Shown here one piece after another: positions 45,984-55,509 of a stretch of 64,000 nt of DNA. Numbering within the stretch: position 1 is the first letter of the stretch; every line of letters begins with the position of its first letter. Below the pieces are notes generated by a model, which saw only the letters and a list, made by a program, of their open reading frames with translations, was not told the DNA's origin and made no database searches. Source of the stretch: an uncultured Sulfitobacter sp. (GTDB lineage: Bacteria; Pseudomonadota; Alphaproteobacteria; Rhodobacterales; Rhodobacteraceae); contig NZ_CANMQS010000004.1 of NCBI RefSeq assembly GCF_947500075.1, forward strand, positions 124,001 to 188,000, read 5' to 3'. The position numbers and the translations under genes were made by a program.

Positions 45984-46442
45984 CTAGGTAATCGCCTCAA
46001 GCCGTTCCTTGCTCAGATCGCCGGGCACAATCGTGATCGGCACGGACAGCGATCCCGCGCTGCGCGACATCTGCGTGACCAGCGGACCGGGGCCTTTCTT
46101 GGTGTCGGAACTGGCACCCAGGACCAACACGCCGATCTCTCCATCGTCCGCGATCTGCTGGGTGATTTCCTTTACCGCCTCGCCTTCCCGGATGACCAAT
46201 TCAGGATCAACCCCCTGCTTGTCGCGCATCCACTTGGCAAAAACCTCAAAATGCACCTCGATACGCTCCCGCGCTTCCTCCCGCATAATGTCACCGACAC
46301 CGATCCAGTGATTGAACTCTTCCGGCGGAATGACGGCCAGGACTTCCACCCCGCCACCCGTGTGGGCGGCGCGCAGCGCGGCAAAGCGCATGGCGTTCAG
46401 GCATTCTTGGCTGTCATCCAACACAACGAGGAACTTGCGCAT
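45984..46442 (-). CDS. Universal stress protein
   Basis: This 152-residue UspA-like protein begins MRKFLVVLDDSQECLNAMRFA and has a VLGASSDTKKGPGPLVTQMSRSAGSLSVPITIVPG end. The phosphate-loop glycines differ from the first Usp in this window, so nucleotide binding is less certain. It is a single gene between nfu and ilvE, with no operon partner. Confidence 0.9.
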   Translation of the reverse strand: MRKFLVVLDDSQECLNAMRFAALRAAHTGGGVEVLAVIPPEEFNHWIGVGDIMREEARERIEVHFEVFAKWMRDKQGVDPELVIREGEAVKEITQQIADDGEIGVLVLGASSDTKKGPGPLVTQMSRSAGSLSVPITIVPGDLSKERLEAIT

Positions 46443-46525
46443 GATCTTCTCCCTTGGCGGCGATCATGGCGCGCAAGAAGCCCTCGCGCAATCTCGAAAT
46501 GAAACTGGACCTATGCTGCGCCGGA

Positions 46526-47404
46526 TCAGGCCTGTTGCGACGCGGCCCAGTCCCAATACATCTCCCGCACACGCCGGGTGATGGGGTTTTGGTTGTCGCC
46601 TACGCCATATGTGGTGTCATCAAAGGCTTTGACGGGGGTGACTTTCATCATGTTGCCCGACAGGAAAACCTCATCCGCGTCGTGGAAATCGTCAAAACTC
46701 AGCACGGTTTCATGCACCTTGATCCCGTCCTGCGCCATGTTCGACATGTGCCGCGCGCGGGTGATCCCGGCCAGAAACGTGCCGTTGGGTATGGGGGTAA
46801 AGACCTCTCCATCCTTGACCATGAACACGTTGGCCGAGGCACTTTCGGCCACATTCCCCATCGCATCCGCCACCAGCGCGTTGCCAAAGCCCTTGCTGCG
46901 TGCCTCCACCATCATCCGGGCGTTGTTGGGATAGAGACAGCCCGCCTTGGCATTTACCACATTGTCCTCCAGCACCGGACGCCGGAACCGTGTGCGGGTG
47001 AGCGTCGTTGCAGCCTCCGGCGGCGCCATCGGGATCTCTTCCAGACAGACCGCAAACCCCGTCGCGCCCTCCCGTGGGACAATCCCCAACTCATCCCCCG
47101 CCAGCGCCCAATACATCGGCCGGATATAGACCGCCTGATCCTTGCCGTAGCTCTTGAGACCTTCGCGCACGATCTCGATCATATCCTCCGTCTCAACCGT
47201 CGGCGTGATCATCAACGCGCGGGCCGAGCGGTTGATCCGCGCGCAATGCGCCTCCACATCCGGGGCGAGCCCGTCAAACAGGCGTGCGCCGTCAAATACG
47301 GTTGTGCCCAGCCATGCGCCGTGGTCGGCGGCCGTCATGATCATCTGGTCGCCGTCATGCCATGCGCCGTTGTAATAGGTCTTGATGTTTGTGCCGGTAG
47401 CCAT
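46526..47404 (-). CDS. ilvE: Branched-chain amino acid aminotransferase
   Basis: This 292-residue fold-type IV PLP enzyme has an N-terminal YYNGAWHDGDQM start. The PLP lysine lies in NAKAGCLYPNNARMMVEA, followed by ANVFMVKDGEVFTP and GITRARHM. It transaminates valine, leucine and isoleucine (last step of biosynthesis, first of degradation). Fold IV relatives such as D-amino acid or aminodeoxychorismate enzymes are similar, but the length and the AGCLYPN lysine region fit the branched-chain enzyme. Confidence 0.92.
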   Translation of the reverse strand: MATGTNIKTYYNGAWHDGDQMIMTAADHGAWLGTTVFDGARLFDGLAPDVEAHCARINRSARALMITPTVETEDMIEIVREGLKSYGKDQAVYIRPMYWALAGDELGIVPREGATGFAVCLEEIPMAPPEAATTLTRTRFRRPVLEDNVVNAKAGCLYPNNARMMVEARSKGFGNALVADAMGNVAESASANVFMVKDGEVFTPIPNGTFLAGITRARHMSNMAQDGIKVHETVLSFDDFHDADEVFLSGNMMKVTPVKAFDDTTYGVGDNQNPITRRVREMYWDWAASQQA

Positions 47405-47426
47405 GGGTGCTCCTCAACTGGCGGGA

Positions 47427-47663
47427 TTATGAACCGGGGGCGCTGCGATAGATGCCTTCGGGCAGGTTCAGCGCGGCCGTGAGGTCCCGCAACTGCTCTG
47501 GCGACAGGGTAATCTTGGCCACCTGATCGGTGCGCGGATCCCATTGTTCAAAGGTGATTTCGCTGTCGAATGCCTGCACGGTGATGTCCTCGCGCAGCGG
47601 GGTGGCGCCCTCATCCACCAGCGTGATCACAGTGGCGTCGAATTCGTGTTCAATGGTAAACAT
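47427..47663 (-). CDS. Small hypothetical cytosolic protein
   Basis: This 78-residue protein (MFTIEHEFDATVITLVDEGA, then DITVQAFDSEITFEQWDPRT) is acidic and predicted mainly beta, with a helical tail LSPEQLRDLTAALN. I recognise no named family with confidence. The longer open frame extends 45 codons upstream and over the divergent M48 start. I prefer the ATG at 47663, with a modest CAGG site. It lies 22 bp before ilvE on the same strand. Confidence 0.65.
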   Translation of the reverse strand: MFTIEHEFDATVITLVDEGATPLREDITVQAFDSEITFEQWDPRTDQVAKITLSPEQLRDLTAALNLPEGIYRSAPGS

Positions 47664-47809
47664 GCCCGAAACCTGCGGCTTTCCGCACCGCTTTGCAAGC
47701 GCGGCTTTCAAAGTGACGTGAACGGGGTGGCCCTGCGCCAGCAGCGTGATAAAACAACGCCCAGTGACCCCACCGATTTCCGCCGCTACCCGTGGCAAAG
47801 GACCGCCCC

Positions 47810-48529
47810 ATGTTCAAGAACGCCGCCATTGCCCTTTTCGTTGCCGCCGCCCTTGCGGCCTGCGACGTGCAACCGATCGAAACCGCACCGCCCGCAGAGG
47901 CACCTGCACAAGCCAGTACCGCCAGCCGCAGCCTGAGCGCATCGCAAGCCGCGCGCAGCTTTGTGCGGGTGGTACGCACGGTCGAACCTGTGGCGGAACG
48001 GGAATGCCGGGCGCGGACGTCTGGGGTGAATTGCGATTTCAACATCGTGGTCGATGACCGCCCCGGCCAGCCCGCCAACGCATTCCAGACGCTGGACGCG
48101 CAGGGCCGCCCGATTGTCGCCTTCACCCTCGCGCTGATCGCTGACGCGCGGAACGAAGATGAACTGGCCTTCGTGCTTGGCCATGAAACCGCCCACCACA
48201 TCGCCGGTCATATCGGGCGTCAGCAGCAGAACGCGGTTGTGGGTGCCGTGATTTCTGCGGGGTTGGCCACGCTCAGCGGCGGCGATGCCTCTGCCATCCG
48301 CACGGCCCAACAGGTGGGGGCTCAGGTGGGCGCGCGTAGTTTCTCCAAGGAATTTGAGCTGGAGGCAGACGCGCTGGGCACGATCATCACGGCACGCGCG
48401 GGCTATGATCCGGTCAAAGGCGCGCAGTTCTTTACCCGCATCCCCGATCCCGGCGATCGCTTTCTGGGCACCCATCCGCCCAACGCCGCCCGGATCGACA
48501 TCGTCCGCCGCACGGCTGCGGGCCTTTAA
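47810..48529 (+). CDS. M48 family metalloprotease, lipoprotein
   Basis: This 239-residue protein has a lipoprotein signal with LAAC (Cys18). The M48 zinc motif HETAH lies at residues 125-129, with the third ligand Glu in FELEADALGTII and a C-terminal FLGTHPPNAARI. It resembles periplasmic BepA/LoiP-type proteases that clear misassembled outer-membrane proteins. AAAGGA lies seven bases before the ATG. A short IMPACT-family gene follows 9 bp after the stop. Confidence 0.92.
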   Translation: MFKNAAIALFVAAALAACDVQPIETAPPAEAPAQASTASRSLSASQAARSFVRVVRTVEPVAERECRARTSGVNCDFNIVVDDRPGQPANAFQTLDAQGRPIVAFTLALIADARNEDELAFVLGHETAHHIAGHIGRQQQNAVVGAVISAGLATLSGGDASAIRTAQQVGAQVGARSFSKEFELEADALGTIITARAGYDPVKGAQFFTRIPDPGDRFLGTHPPNAARIDIVRRTAAGL

Positions 48530-48538
48530 GGTCTCTGC

Positions 48539-48892
48539 GTGCTGATCCAGCTGGGCCAGGTATTGAGCGACCGCGGCTCAAAATATGCCGTGTCCGGCGG
48601 GCCGGTGCTGGACCGCGCGGGTGTGGACGCGGCATTGAAAACGCTCAAGCGGGAAAAATCCTACGCCAAGGCCACGCATAACACTTGGGGCGTGCAGCTT
48701 TCTGAGGGCGGGCCACTGAAAGGCGATGATGGCGAATCCGGTGCTGGGATGGTGATCCTGCGCATGCTGGAGCGGGAAGGCCTGTCAGATCACCTGATCA
48801 TCGTGACCCGTTGGTACGGTGGCAAGCATCTGGGCGGGGACCGGTTTCGACATGTGCAGACCTGTGTCAGCGCCTATCTCGAGGCGCTGTAA
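48539..48892 (+). CDS. IMPACT/YigZ family protein, short form
   Basis: This 117-residue protein contains the IMPACT (UPF0029) domain: SKYAVSGGPV, KATHNTWGVQL, GDDGESGAGMVILRMLE and VTRWYGGKHLGGDRFRH. It lacks the C-terminal DUF1949 domain present in E. coli YigZ (about 205 residues). A role in translation or protein quality control is suggested for the family but is not established. It starts with GTG after AAGG and is probably co-transcribed with the M48 gene. Confidence 0.88.
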   Translation: MLIQLGQVLSDRGSKYAVSGGPVLDRAGVDAALKTLKREKSYAKATHNTWGVQLSEGGPLKGDDGESGAGMVILRMLEREGLSDHLIIVTRWYGGKHLGGDRFRHVQTCVSAYLEAL

Positions 48893-48940
48893 CACATTGA
48901 CATCATGCGGAGGCAGACGCGCCGCACCACTGGTAAGGCG

Positions 48941-49561
48941 TCACAGGCTCAATGCGATGGCGGCGAAAAAGCAGCTTGACGCGGTCAACACAAAACCATG
49001 CCAGATCGCGTTCTGAAACCGCATGCCCGGATGGGCGAAGACCCAGGTGCCAGCGGAATAGATCAGACCACCTGCCACCATCAGGACCAAAGCCATCCCC
49101 GGCACCACCTGCGACATCGGCCAGATCAGCAGTACCGCCAGCTATCCCATCGCCAGATAAAGCGCCAGAGACCCCCTTGCATTGGGCCGCCAGAACCACA
49201 GTTTCGCCAGCGCCCCGACCCCGGCAAGGACCCAGATCAACCCGAGCACGCCATAGGCAAACCCCGTGCCGATCACTCCGACCAGAGGCGTGTAAGTCCC
49301 CGCAATCTTGAGGTAAATCGCTGCGTGGTCAATCCGGTGCAGCACCGGGCGGATGCGGTCATTGGGCGACAGGTGGTAAAGGGCAGAGGCCCCAAAAGCG
49401 ACTATCAGGCAGCCTGCATAAAGCGCCGCGGGCGTCACCGGTGCCCCTTGCTGCATCAGATGGTGGATCAACACCGCGCAGGCCGGGATCGACATCATCA
49501 GCCCCGCGCAATGCACAGCACCATCTGCCAGCGTCTCTGAAGGGGAGTTCGGGTAAGCCAT
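48941..49561 (-). pseudogene. Hemolysin III-family gene broken by an in-frame amber codon
   Basis: The reading frame encodes a 7-TM hemolysin-III/adiponectin-receptor-like protein: LADGAVHCAGLMMSI at the start, ALYHLSPNDRIRPVLHRIDHAAIYLKIAGTYTP in the middle and FQNAIWHGFVLTAS at the end, about 206 codons in all. A TAG at 49142-49144 interrupts it after YLAMG. The same frame continues with LAVLLIWPMSQVVPG through the last helices to a TGA at 48941-48943. A single G-to-A change at a Trp codon (TGG) explains it. The truncated product loses the C-terminal zinc-ligand region. A sequencing error or suppression is possible. Confidence 0.8.
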
Positions 49562-49598
49562 ATCAATAGCTTAGCACCGGGTTGTTAAGATTTGGTGT

Positions 49599-49982
49599 TT
49601 ACCTCAAGTTACCCATCCTGCGCTGCCGTGCCACGTGCCACCGGTAAAGCGCAGGCGCCAGCACGTGATCGTAGACCTTGTTGGCCACCCAATAGATGCC
49701 CGGCAGCGCGACCAGCCGTGCCAACCACCGCCATTGCGGGATTTCCTGCCACAGCACCACAAAGGCCGGTATGCCCGCGTAGGTCTGCCCCTCTTTGCGA
49801 ACATGCAGACGCCGGGCGGCTGCGTCGGAATCAATGCCCCAGCGGTTCAGGGTCTCCACATCGCCCAGATCGTCATACCGGATCGGCAGGGCGTCCCGCG
49901 TTGTGATCTTCTCGTAATGTTCGATTTCCCGTCGGCAGACGGGGCAGGCGGCGTTGTAAAGGACTTCGGTTTCTTTGCTCAT
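49599..49982 (-). CDS. DCC family thiol-disulfide oxidoreductase-like protein (DUF393)
   Basis: This 127-residue protein has the DCC-type N-terminal motif VLYNAACPVCRREIEHYE with CxxC, then a YDDLGDVETLNRWGID segment and a C-terminal region with WLARLVALPGIYWVANKVYDHVL. The family is predicted thioredoxin-like, with function unknown. It is encoded after the broken hemolysin-III gene on the same strand. The start is the ATG at 49982. Confidence 0.85.
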   Translation of the reverse strand: MSKETEVLYNAACPVCRREIEHYEKITTRDALPIRYDDLGDVETLNRWGIDSDAAARRLHVRKEGQTYAGIPAFVVLWQEIPQWRWLARLVALPGIYWVANKVYDHVLAPALYRWHVARQRRMGNLR

Positions 49983-50037
49983 GAGCCGGAGATAGGGGCG
50001 CGCAGGGCCAAGTCACCCCGGACACTTCGCCACGCCC

Positions 50038-50403
50038 CTAGCGTGGCTTGTTGCTGTCGATCCAGCGCGACATCAGGGTGCGGTCGCGGAAACACTCCGG
50101 CGGAACGTCCGCGCGTTTCAGCCGTGCGATCCGTTCGGCAAAAGCCACCTGCTTGGAGGAGGGGTAATTGCCGAATTTCCCCACAGGCGCGGCTTTCTGC
50201 CGGTCAATCCACTTGGACAGGGCAGCACGATCACCCTCGATCCCCGCTGGCATCCGCGTGCCCGACCGTGCCGCAAGCACGCGGGCATAGCTGACCTGTT
50301 TGTCCGTCGCCGCCACAGGCTGCGGCAAAGGCAGATCGTCCTGCACCGGAACGGCCCCTTTGCCGGGGGCGAAAATACCTGGAAACTGCGGTTGCAAAGA
50401 CAT
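50038..50403 (-). CDS. Small protein with two KQ-x-A...SxWID repeats
   Basis: This 121-residue protein has two copies of a roughly 35-residue motif. The first is TDKQVSYARVLAARSGTRMP with DRAALSKWIDR; the second is SSKQVAFAERIARLKRADVP with DRTLMSRWIDS. Similar repeats occur in C-terminal extensions of some topoisomerase III-like proteins, so nucleic-acid binding is possible, but I do not recognise a named family. GAGGAG lies seven bases before the ATG. The upstream 150 bp are AT-rich and contain the DnaA-box hairpin. Confidence 0.7.
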   Translation of the reverse strand: MSLQPQFPGIFAPGKGAVPVQDDLPLPQPVAATDKQVSYARVLAARSGTRMPAGIEGDRAALSKWIDRQKAAPVGKFGNYPSSKQVAFAERIARLKRADVPPECFRDRTLMSRWIDSNKPR

Positions 50404-50484
50404 GCGCGTTCTCCTCTGTCTGAAGGGAGAACATAAGTAGAACATATCCGAATCTAAATCAAGAGGCTTGCAGAGAAGGTAGAT

Positions 50485-50522
50485 CAAAACCCCTGTGGAT
50501 AAAATTATCCACAGGGGTTTTG
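50485..50522. terminator. Perfect 18-bp stem downstream of rimO with embedded DnaA boxes
   Basis: CAAAACCCCTGTGGATAA (50485-50502) is followed after two A residues by its exact complement TTATCCACAGGGGTTTTG (50505-50522). With A4 and T4 flanks it looks like a bidirectional intrinsic terminator for rimO. The inner half of each arm is the consensus DnaA box (TTATCCACA at 50505-50513 and its inverse at 50494-50502), with a near match TGCGGATAA at 50536-50544. Confidence 0.7.
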
Positions 50523-50576
50523 TGACTTTAAGTAATGCGGATAACATTCTGTTTTAATGGATATAAAGGATCGCCA

Positions 50577-51953
50577 TCAGGATTTGGCCAAACGCCCCCA
50601 CAGGTCATATTCCCCAGCTTCATCCACCTCGACCTGAACAATGTCCCCAACGGACAAATCTGCAAACCCTTCATCGATAAACAGGTTCCCGTCAATCTCA
50701 GGCGCGTCGGCCTTGGTGCGGCAGGTCGCGGCGTCCTCGTCAATTTCATCCACAATAACATCCACAACCTGACCCACCTTCGCGGCCAGCTTTGCTTCCG
50801 AGATTGCCTGCGCCTTTGCCATGAAGCGGTCCCAGCGGTCTTGCTTGATCTCGGCAGGGACATGATCCGGCAACGCATTCGACCGCGCGCCATCGACGTT
50901 TTCGTATTGGAAGCACCCCACGCGGTCCAGTTGCGCTTCGTCCATCCAATCCAGCAGCGTCTGGAACTCTTCTTCCGTCTCGCCCGGATATCCGACAATA
51001 AAGGTGGAGCGCAGTGTGATGTCAGGACAAACATCCCGCCAGGCGGCTATTTCTTCCAGGGTCTTGGACGCTGCCGCTGGCCGCGCCATGCGCTTAAGAA
51101 CATCCGGATGGGCGTGCTGGAAGGGGATATCAAGATAGGGCAGCACCAATCCATCCGCCATCAGCGGGATCAACTGGCGCACATGCGGGTAGGGGTAGAC
51201 GTAGTGCAACCGCACCCAGGCCCCCAGACTGCCCAGATCCCGCGCCAGATCGGTGATATGCGCCCGGTGCCCCCGGTCTTCGGCATGTTTGATGTCCACA
51301 CCATAGGCGGAGGTGTCCTGCGAGATAACCAACAATTCACGCACAGAGTTATCCACAAGCTTTTCCGCTTCCCGCAGCACCGCATGGGCAGGGCGTGATT
51401 GCAGGCGCCCCCGCATGTCCGGGATGATGCAGAACTTGCACTTGTGGTTGCAACCCTCTGAAATCTTGAGATAACTATAGTGTCTTGGTGTCAGGCTAAC
51501 ACCGCTTGCAGGCAGCAGATCAACGAAGGGATCGGGGCTGGGTGGCACGGCTGCATGCACCGCATCCAGCACCTGTTCGTACTGATGCGGCCCGGTCACG
51601 GCCAACACCTTCGGATGCGCCCCGGTGATGTACTCCGGGTCTGCCCCCAGACAGCCGGTCACAATCACCCGGCCATTCTCATCCAGCGCTTCGCCAATCG
51701 CTTCCAGCGATTCCGCCTTGGCCGAATCCAGAAACCCGCAGGTGTTCACAATCACCGCATCCGCCCCAGCGTAATCCGGCGAAACCCCATAGCCTTCGGC
51801 GCGCAGCCGCGTCAGGATGCGCTCACTGTCAACCAGGGCCTTGGGGCATCCCAGCGACACCATGCCGATTGAAGGTTGCCCCGCGCGGCGGCTGTCGCGC
51901 AATTGGGCAGTGGGGGCAAGGTCGGGGCGCAGATCGGGTGGGTTTGTGCTCAT
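50577..51953 (-). CDS. rimO: Ribosomal protein S12 methylthiotransferase
   Basis: This 458-residue radical-SAM methylthiotransferase has an N-terminal UPF0004 domain with cysteines in [22 protein letters not shown] and VTGCLG. The radical-[14 protein letters not shown] motif and a C-terminal TRAM domain follow. It adds a methylthio group to Asp88 of ribosomal protein S12; the [11 protein letters not shown] start separates RimO from MiaB. The ATG at 51953 has little Shine-Dalgarno. The open frame continues far upstream only because it runs antisense to asmA. Confidence 0.95.
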   Translation of the reverse strand: MSTNPPDLRPDLAPTAQLRDSRRAGQPSIGMVSLGCPKALVDSERILTRLRAEGYGVSPDYAGADAVIVNTCGFLDSAKAESLEAIGEALDENGRVIVTGCLGADPEYITGAHPKVLAVTGPHQYEQVLDAVHAAVPPSPDPFVDLLPASGVSLTPRHYSYLKISEGCNHKCKFCIIPDMRGRLQSRPAHAVLREAEKLVDNSVRELLVISQDTSAYGVDIKHAEDRGHRAHITDLARDLGSLGAWVRLHYVYPYPHVRQLIPLMADGLVLPYLDIPFQHAHPDVLKRMARPAAASKTLEEIAAWRDVCPDITLRSTFIVGYPGETEEEFQTLLDWMDEAQLDRVGCFQYENVDGARSNALPDHVPAEIKQDRWDRFMAKAQAISEAKLAAKVGQVVDVIVDEIDEDAATCRTKADAPEIDGNLFIDEGFADLSVGDIVQVEVDEAGEYDLWGRLAKS

Positions 51954-52016
51954 GTTGTGGGCTATAGTGCACTCAAAGGGGCGGCGAAAGGTCCCCGTGG
52001 TGAGGAGAGTATGGGT

Positions 52017-53966
52017 ATGAAGTGGATTGTACGGATCATCGGCGTGCTGGTGTTGCTGGTTGTCGTCGCGGTTGTTGGCATTTTGATGCTGCCTGCGGAC
52101 AAGATCGCACAGATCGCGACGGACCAGTTGCGCAAGGTCACAGGCCGCGAGGTGACGATCAGCGGTGATGTGGGCATGACCTTCTGGCCGGTGCTGGGCG
52201 TCAGCGCCGAAGGGCTGGAGGTCGGCAATGCCGATTGGGCCAAAGAGGGCGCGATGCTGTCCACCAGGTCTGCCGCGATCGGTGTGGACGCCAGCGCCCT
52301 GCTGCGCGGAGAAATCCGCATCACCAATATTGAGGCGCAAAGCCCCACGATCCGCCTTGAAAGCCGCGCGGATGGCCGCACCAGCTGGTCCTTCTCTGAC
52401 GCCGCAGGCACCGCCACCATCGAGACGGAGACAGCCCCCGAACGCACCGCGCAACCCATCAGCCTGCAACGGCTTTCGATCACCGATGCCACGCTCATTT
52501 ATGATGCCGAAGGCGCGGACCGGGTCTTCTACGAAGGGGTGGATCTGTCGCTTGACTGGCCGGACATCAACGGCGCGGCCGACATCGCAGCGCGCCTGCA
52601 CCCGAACGGCGAACCCGTCACGCTGGACGCGCGGATCGAACGCTTTGCCACCTTCCTGACCGGCGAAATCTCCCCCCTGCGGGCGCAGATCGCGGCCCCC
52701 GGTGGCAGCCTGCTGGTCGCGGGGCGGGGCACGCTGCAAGGGGCAATTGCAGCGGATATGACGCTCAAGACCGACAGCACCAGCGCCTTTCTCAACGCTT
52801 TGGGGGCAGGGCCGGTTGACCTGCCGCAAGGGTTGGGGCGTACCACGAATGTCACCGCCAAGATGACCCTGACCCCGGACCGCAAACTGACCCTGCGCGA
52901 TCTGGTGGCGGATCTGGGTGGCAACACCCTGCGGGGCGGTGTGGATATGGAACTCAACGGCACCCCGCAAATCACCGCGCAACTGAGCGCTGGCGCGCTG
53001 GACCTGCGCAGCCTCACAGGATCGGAGGACGCCGAAAGCAACGGCGGCGGGGATACCGCCGCCGCCGCGGGTACAGGTTGGCCCACCGACCGCATTGATG
53101 CCTCCGGCCTTGCCGCGTTCAACGGCTCCATCGGCCTGAGTGCCGACAGCATTGATCTGGGCGCGCTGACCCTGGGCAAAAGCCGCTTCAACCTCACCAA
53201 CGACCGCTCCCGCATGGTCTTTGGCCTGCGTGAAGTGGCGGCCTATGGCGGCGGGCTGAGCGGGGAGTTCGTGATGAACAACGGCAACGGGCTGTCCGTG
53301 GGCGGCAAGCTGACTGCCGCAGGCGTGCAGATCAATCCGCTGCTCAGTGATCTGGCGGATCTGACGCGGTTCACCGGCACCGGCGACGCGCGGCTCTCCT
53401 TTCTGGGCGTGGGCAACACGGTGGATCAGATCATGCGGTCCCTCAAAGGCGATGGCGCGATCACGCTGGGGCGGGGCAGCATCGAAGGGATTGATCTGGA
53501 CCAGTTGCTGGGGTCCTTCGACGTCAAAGGCGGCACAACCGTCTTTGACAGCGTCAATGCCAGCTACACCATCGCGGGCGGTATTCTGCGCAATGACGAT
53601 CTGCTGATGCTCTTGCCGAACTTCAACACCACCGGATCAGGGCAGATTAACCTCGGTGCGCAAACGCTGGACTACACGGTGGTGCCCAAGGCCCTGCGCG
53701 TGAATGGGGACCGTGGCCTTGCGGTCCCGGTGCGCATCAGCGGCCCCTGGGCGGGTCCAAGCGTGAAACCGGACCTCTCCGCCGCGGTGGATCTGAACTT
53801 CGCCGCAGAGCGCAAAGCGGCCGAGACGCGGGCCAAAGCCAAGATCGAGGAAAAGCTGCAAGAGGAACTCGGTCTGCAACGGCAAGAGGGACAATCGGTT
53901 GAAGATGCCGTGAAGGACAGCGTCGAAGACAAACTCAAACGCGAACTGTTCAAGATCTTTGACTGA
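52017..53966 (+). CDS. AsmA family protein
   Basis: This 649-residue protein has an N-terminal membrane anchor ([23 protein letters not shown]). The AsmA N-domain pattern ([31 protein letters not shown]) and a repetitive beta-rich body follow, with the AsmA_2-like C-terminal [29 protein letters not shown]. AsmA-like proteins are bridge-type periplasmic proteins implicated in lipid transport and outer-membrane homeostasis. The ATG at 52017 is preferred over 52011 because AGGAG lies nine bases upstream. It is divergent from rimO across 63 bp. Confidence 0.92.
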   Translation: MKWIVRIIGVLVLLVVVAVVGILMLPADKIAQIATDQLRKVTGREVTISGDVGMTFWPVLGVSAEGLEVGNADWAKEGAMLSTRSAAIGVDASALLRGEIRITNIEAQSPTIRLESRADGRTSWSFSDAAGTATIETETAPERTAQPISLQRLSITDATLIYDAEGADRVFYEGVDLSLDWPDINGAADIAARLHPNGEPVTLDARIERFATFLTGEISPLRAQIAAPGGSLLVAGRGTLQGAIAADMTLKTDSTSAFLNALGAGPVDLPQGLGRTTNVTAKMTLTPDRKLTLRDLVADLGGNTLRGGVDMELNGTPQITAQLSAGALDLRSLTGSEDAESNGGGDTAAAAGTGWPTDRIDASGLAAFNGSIGLSADSIDLGALTLGKSRFNLTNDRSRMVFGLREVAAYGGGLSGEFVMNNGNGLSVGGKLTAAGVQINPLLSDLADLTRFTGTGDARLSFLGVGNTVDQIMRSLKGDGAITLGRGSIEGIDLDQLLGSFDVKGGTTVFDSVNASYTIAGGILRNDDLLMLLPNFNTTGSGQINLGAQTLDYTVVPKALRVNGDRGLAVPVRISGPWAGPSVKPDLSAAVDLNFAAERKAAETRAKAKIEEKLQEELGLQRQEGQSVEDAVKDSVEDKLKRELFKIFD

Positions 53967-54054
53967 CCCCTGCGCGCAACCGCCACGGCAATGGGCGCTT
54001 TAACGCCTCGCCTGCCTGCGCTAAGACGCACATCAGACTTTCAGGAGACGCCCC

Positions 54055-55287
54055 ATGGCCAACGATCTTTTTAACAGCTTCATGACCGGCCCGGATGAAA
54101 ACGGCCGCTTTGGTGATTTCGGCGGACGGTTCGTGTCCGAGACGCTGATGCCGCTGATCCTTGAGCTGGAAGAGCAGTATGAGAAGGCCAAGACCGACGA
54201 CAGTTTCTGGGCGGAGATGAACGACCTGTGGACCCATTACGTGGGCCGCCCCAGCCCGCTCTATCATGCGGAGCGTCTGACCGAAGAACTGGGCGGCGCC
54301 AAGGTCTATATGAAGCGCGATGAGCTGAACCACACCGGCGCGCATAAGATCAACAACGTGCTGGGGCAGATCATCCTTGCCCGCCGCATGGGCAAGAAAC
54401 GCATCATCGCAGAGACAGGCGCGGGGCAGCACGGCGTCGCCACGGCGACCGTCTGTGCCAAGTTTGGCCTGAAATGCGTGGTTTACATGGGCGCGCATGA
54501 CGTCGAGCGTCAGGCCCCGAACGTTTTCCGCATGCGCCTGCTGGGCGCTGAAATTGTGCCGGTCACATCCGGTCGGGGCACGCTGAAAGACGCAATGAAC
54601 GACGCCCTGCGCGACTGGGTCACCAACGTGCGCGACACGTTTTATTGCATCGGCACCGTTGCCGGCCCGCATCCGTACCCCGCGATGGTGCGCGATTTTC
54701 AGGCCATCATCGGCAAGGAAGTCCGCGAGCAGATGACTGCCGCTGAAGGGCGTCTGCCTGACACGGTCATTGCTGCCATCGGGGGCGGCTCGAATGCGAT
54801 GGGCCTCTTCTTCCCCTTCCTTGATGACGCGGAGGTTGGCATCATCGGGGTTGAGGCAGGCGGCAAAGGCGTGAACGCCAAGATGGAGCATTGCGCCTCC
54901 CTGACCGGTGGCCGCCCCGGCGTGCTGCATGGCAACCGCACGTATCTGTTGCAGGACGACGATGGTCAGATCCTCGAAGGGTTCTCCATCTCCGCAGGCC
55001 TCGACTACCCCGGCATCGGGCCGGAACACGCATGGCTGCATGAGATCGGCCGCGCGCAATATGTCTCCATCACGGATGTCGAGGCGCTGGCCGCTTTCCA
55101 GAAATGTTGTGAGCTGGAGGGAATCATTCCCGCGCTTGAACCCTCCCACGCGCTGGCCCATGTGATGAAAATTGCGCCCGATCTGCCCAAGGACCACATC
55201 ATCTGCATGAACATGTGTGGCCGTGGCGATAAAGATATCTTTACCGTCGCCAAAGCGCTTGGCTTTGAAATGGGCGAATTCGCCTGA
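54055..55287 (+). CDS. trpB: Tryptophan synthase beta subunit
   Basis: This 410-residue PLP enzyme condenses indole and serine to tryptophan. The PLP lysine is Lys98 in [10 protein letters not shown], the conserved [13 protein letters not shown] follows, and the phosphate-binding GGGSNA loop lies near residue 245. AGGAG precedes the ATG. No trpA or trpF is adjacent: it follows asmA and precedes the cox cluster, so it is probably separated from trpA in this genome or expressed alone. Confidence 0.97.
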   Translation: MANDLFNSFMTGPDENGRFGDFGGRFVSETLMPLILELEEQYEKAKTDDSFWAEMNDLWTHYVGRPSPLYHAERLTEELGGAKVYMKRDELNHTGAHKINNVLGQIILARRMGKKRIIAETGAGQHGVATATVCAKFGLKCVVYMGAHDVERQAPNVFRMRLLGAEIVPVTSGRGTLKDAMNDALRDWVTNVRDTFYCIGTVAGPHPYPAMVRDFQAIIGKEVREQMTAAEGRLPDTVIAAIGGGSNAMGLFFPFLDDAEVGIIGVEAGGKGVNAKMEHCASLTGGRPGVLHGNRTYLLQDDDGQILEGFSISAGLDYPGIGPEHAWLHEIGRAQYVSITDVEALAAFQKCCELEGIIPALEPSHALAHVMKIAPDLPKDHIICMNMCGRGDKDIFTVAKALGFEMGEFA

Positions 55288-55290
55288 CCC

Positions 55291-55310
55291 ACCGCAACCC
55301 GCTTTGCGGT
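55291..55310 (+). terminator. Possible terminator after trpB
   Basis: ACCGCAA (55291-55297) pairs with TTGCGGT (55304-55310) across a six-base loop, beginning four bases after the trpB stop. The following sequence is not T-rich, so termination efficiency is doubtful. The rest of the 222-bp gap to coxG shows nothing else convincing. Confidence 0.4.
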
Positions 55311-55509
55311 ATAGCGCGTTGGGGTTCGGGACTGTTTGCGCAATCAGTCGCGCCATAATTGAACACTCCCATACAAGGGCCATCGCGGCAGTTTGCCGCG
55401 CGGCCCGCACATTTTTTCATTCCATTCTAGGGTGATCTGGCATTTGATCACGGCAGTCTAATGTTGCAGACTGACGCCAGGCAGATACACCTTTGGAGGG
55501 ATTCAACCT

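Noticed and set aside
51349..51357. DnaA-box sequence TTATCCACA within rimO
   Set aside because: It is a single copy within well-conserved coding sequence, so chance is the simplest explanation.
50577..52982. 801-residue open frame that extends rimO upstream
   Set aside because: The extra 340 residues are antisense to asmA; RimO begins at the ATG at 51953, where the family N-terminus starts.
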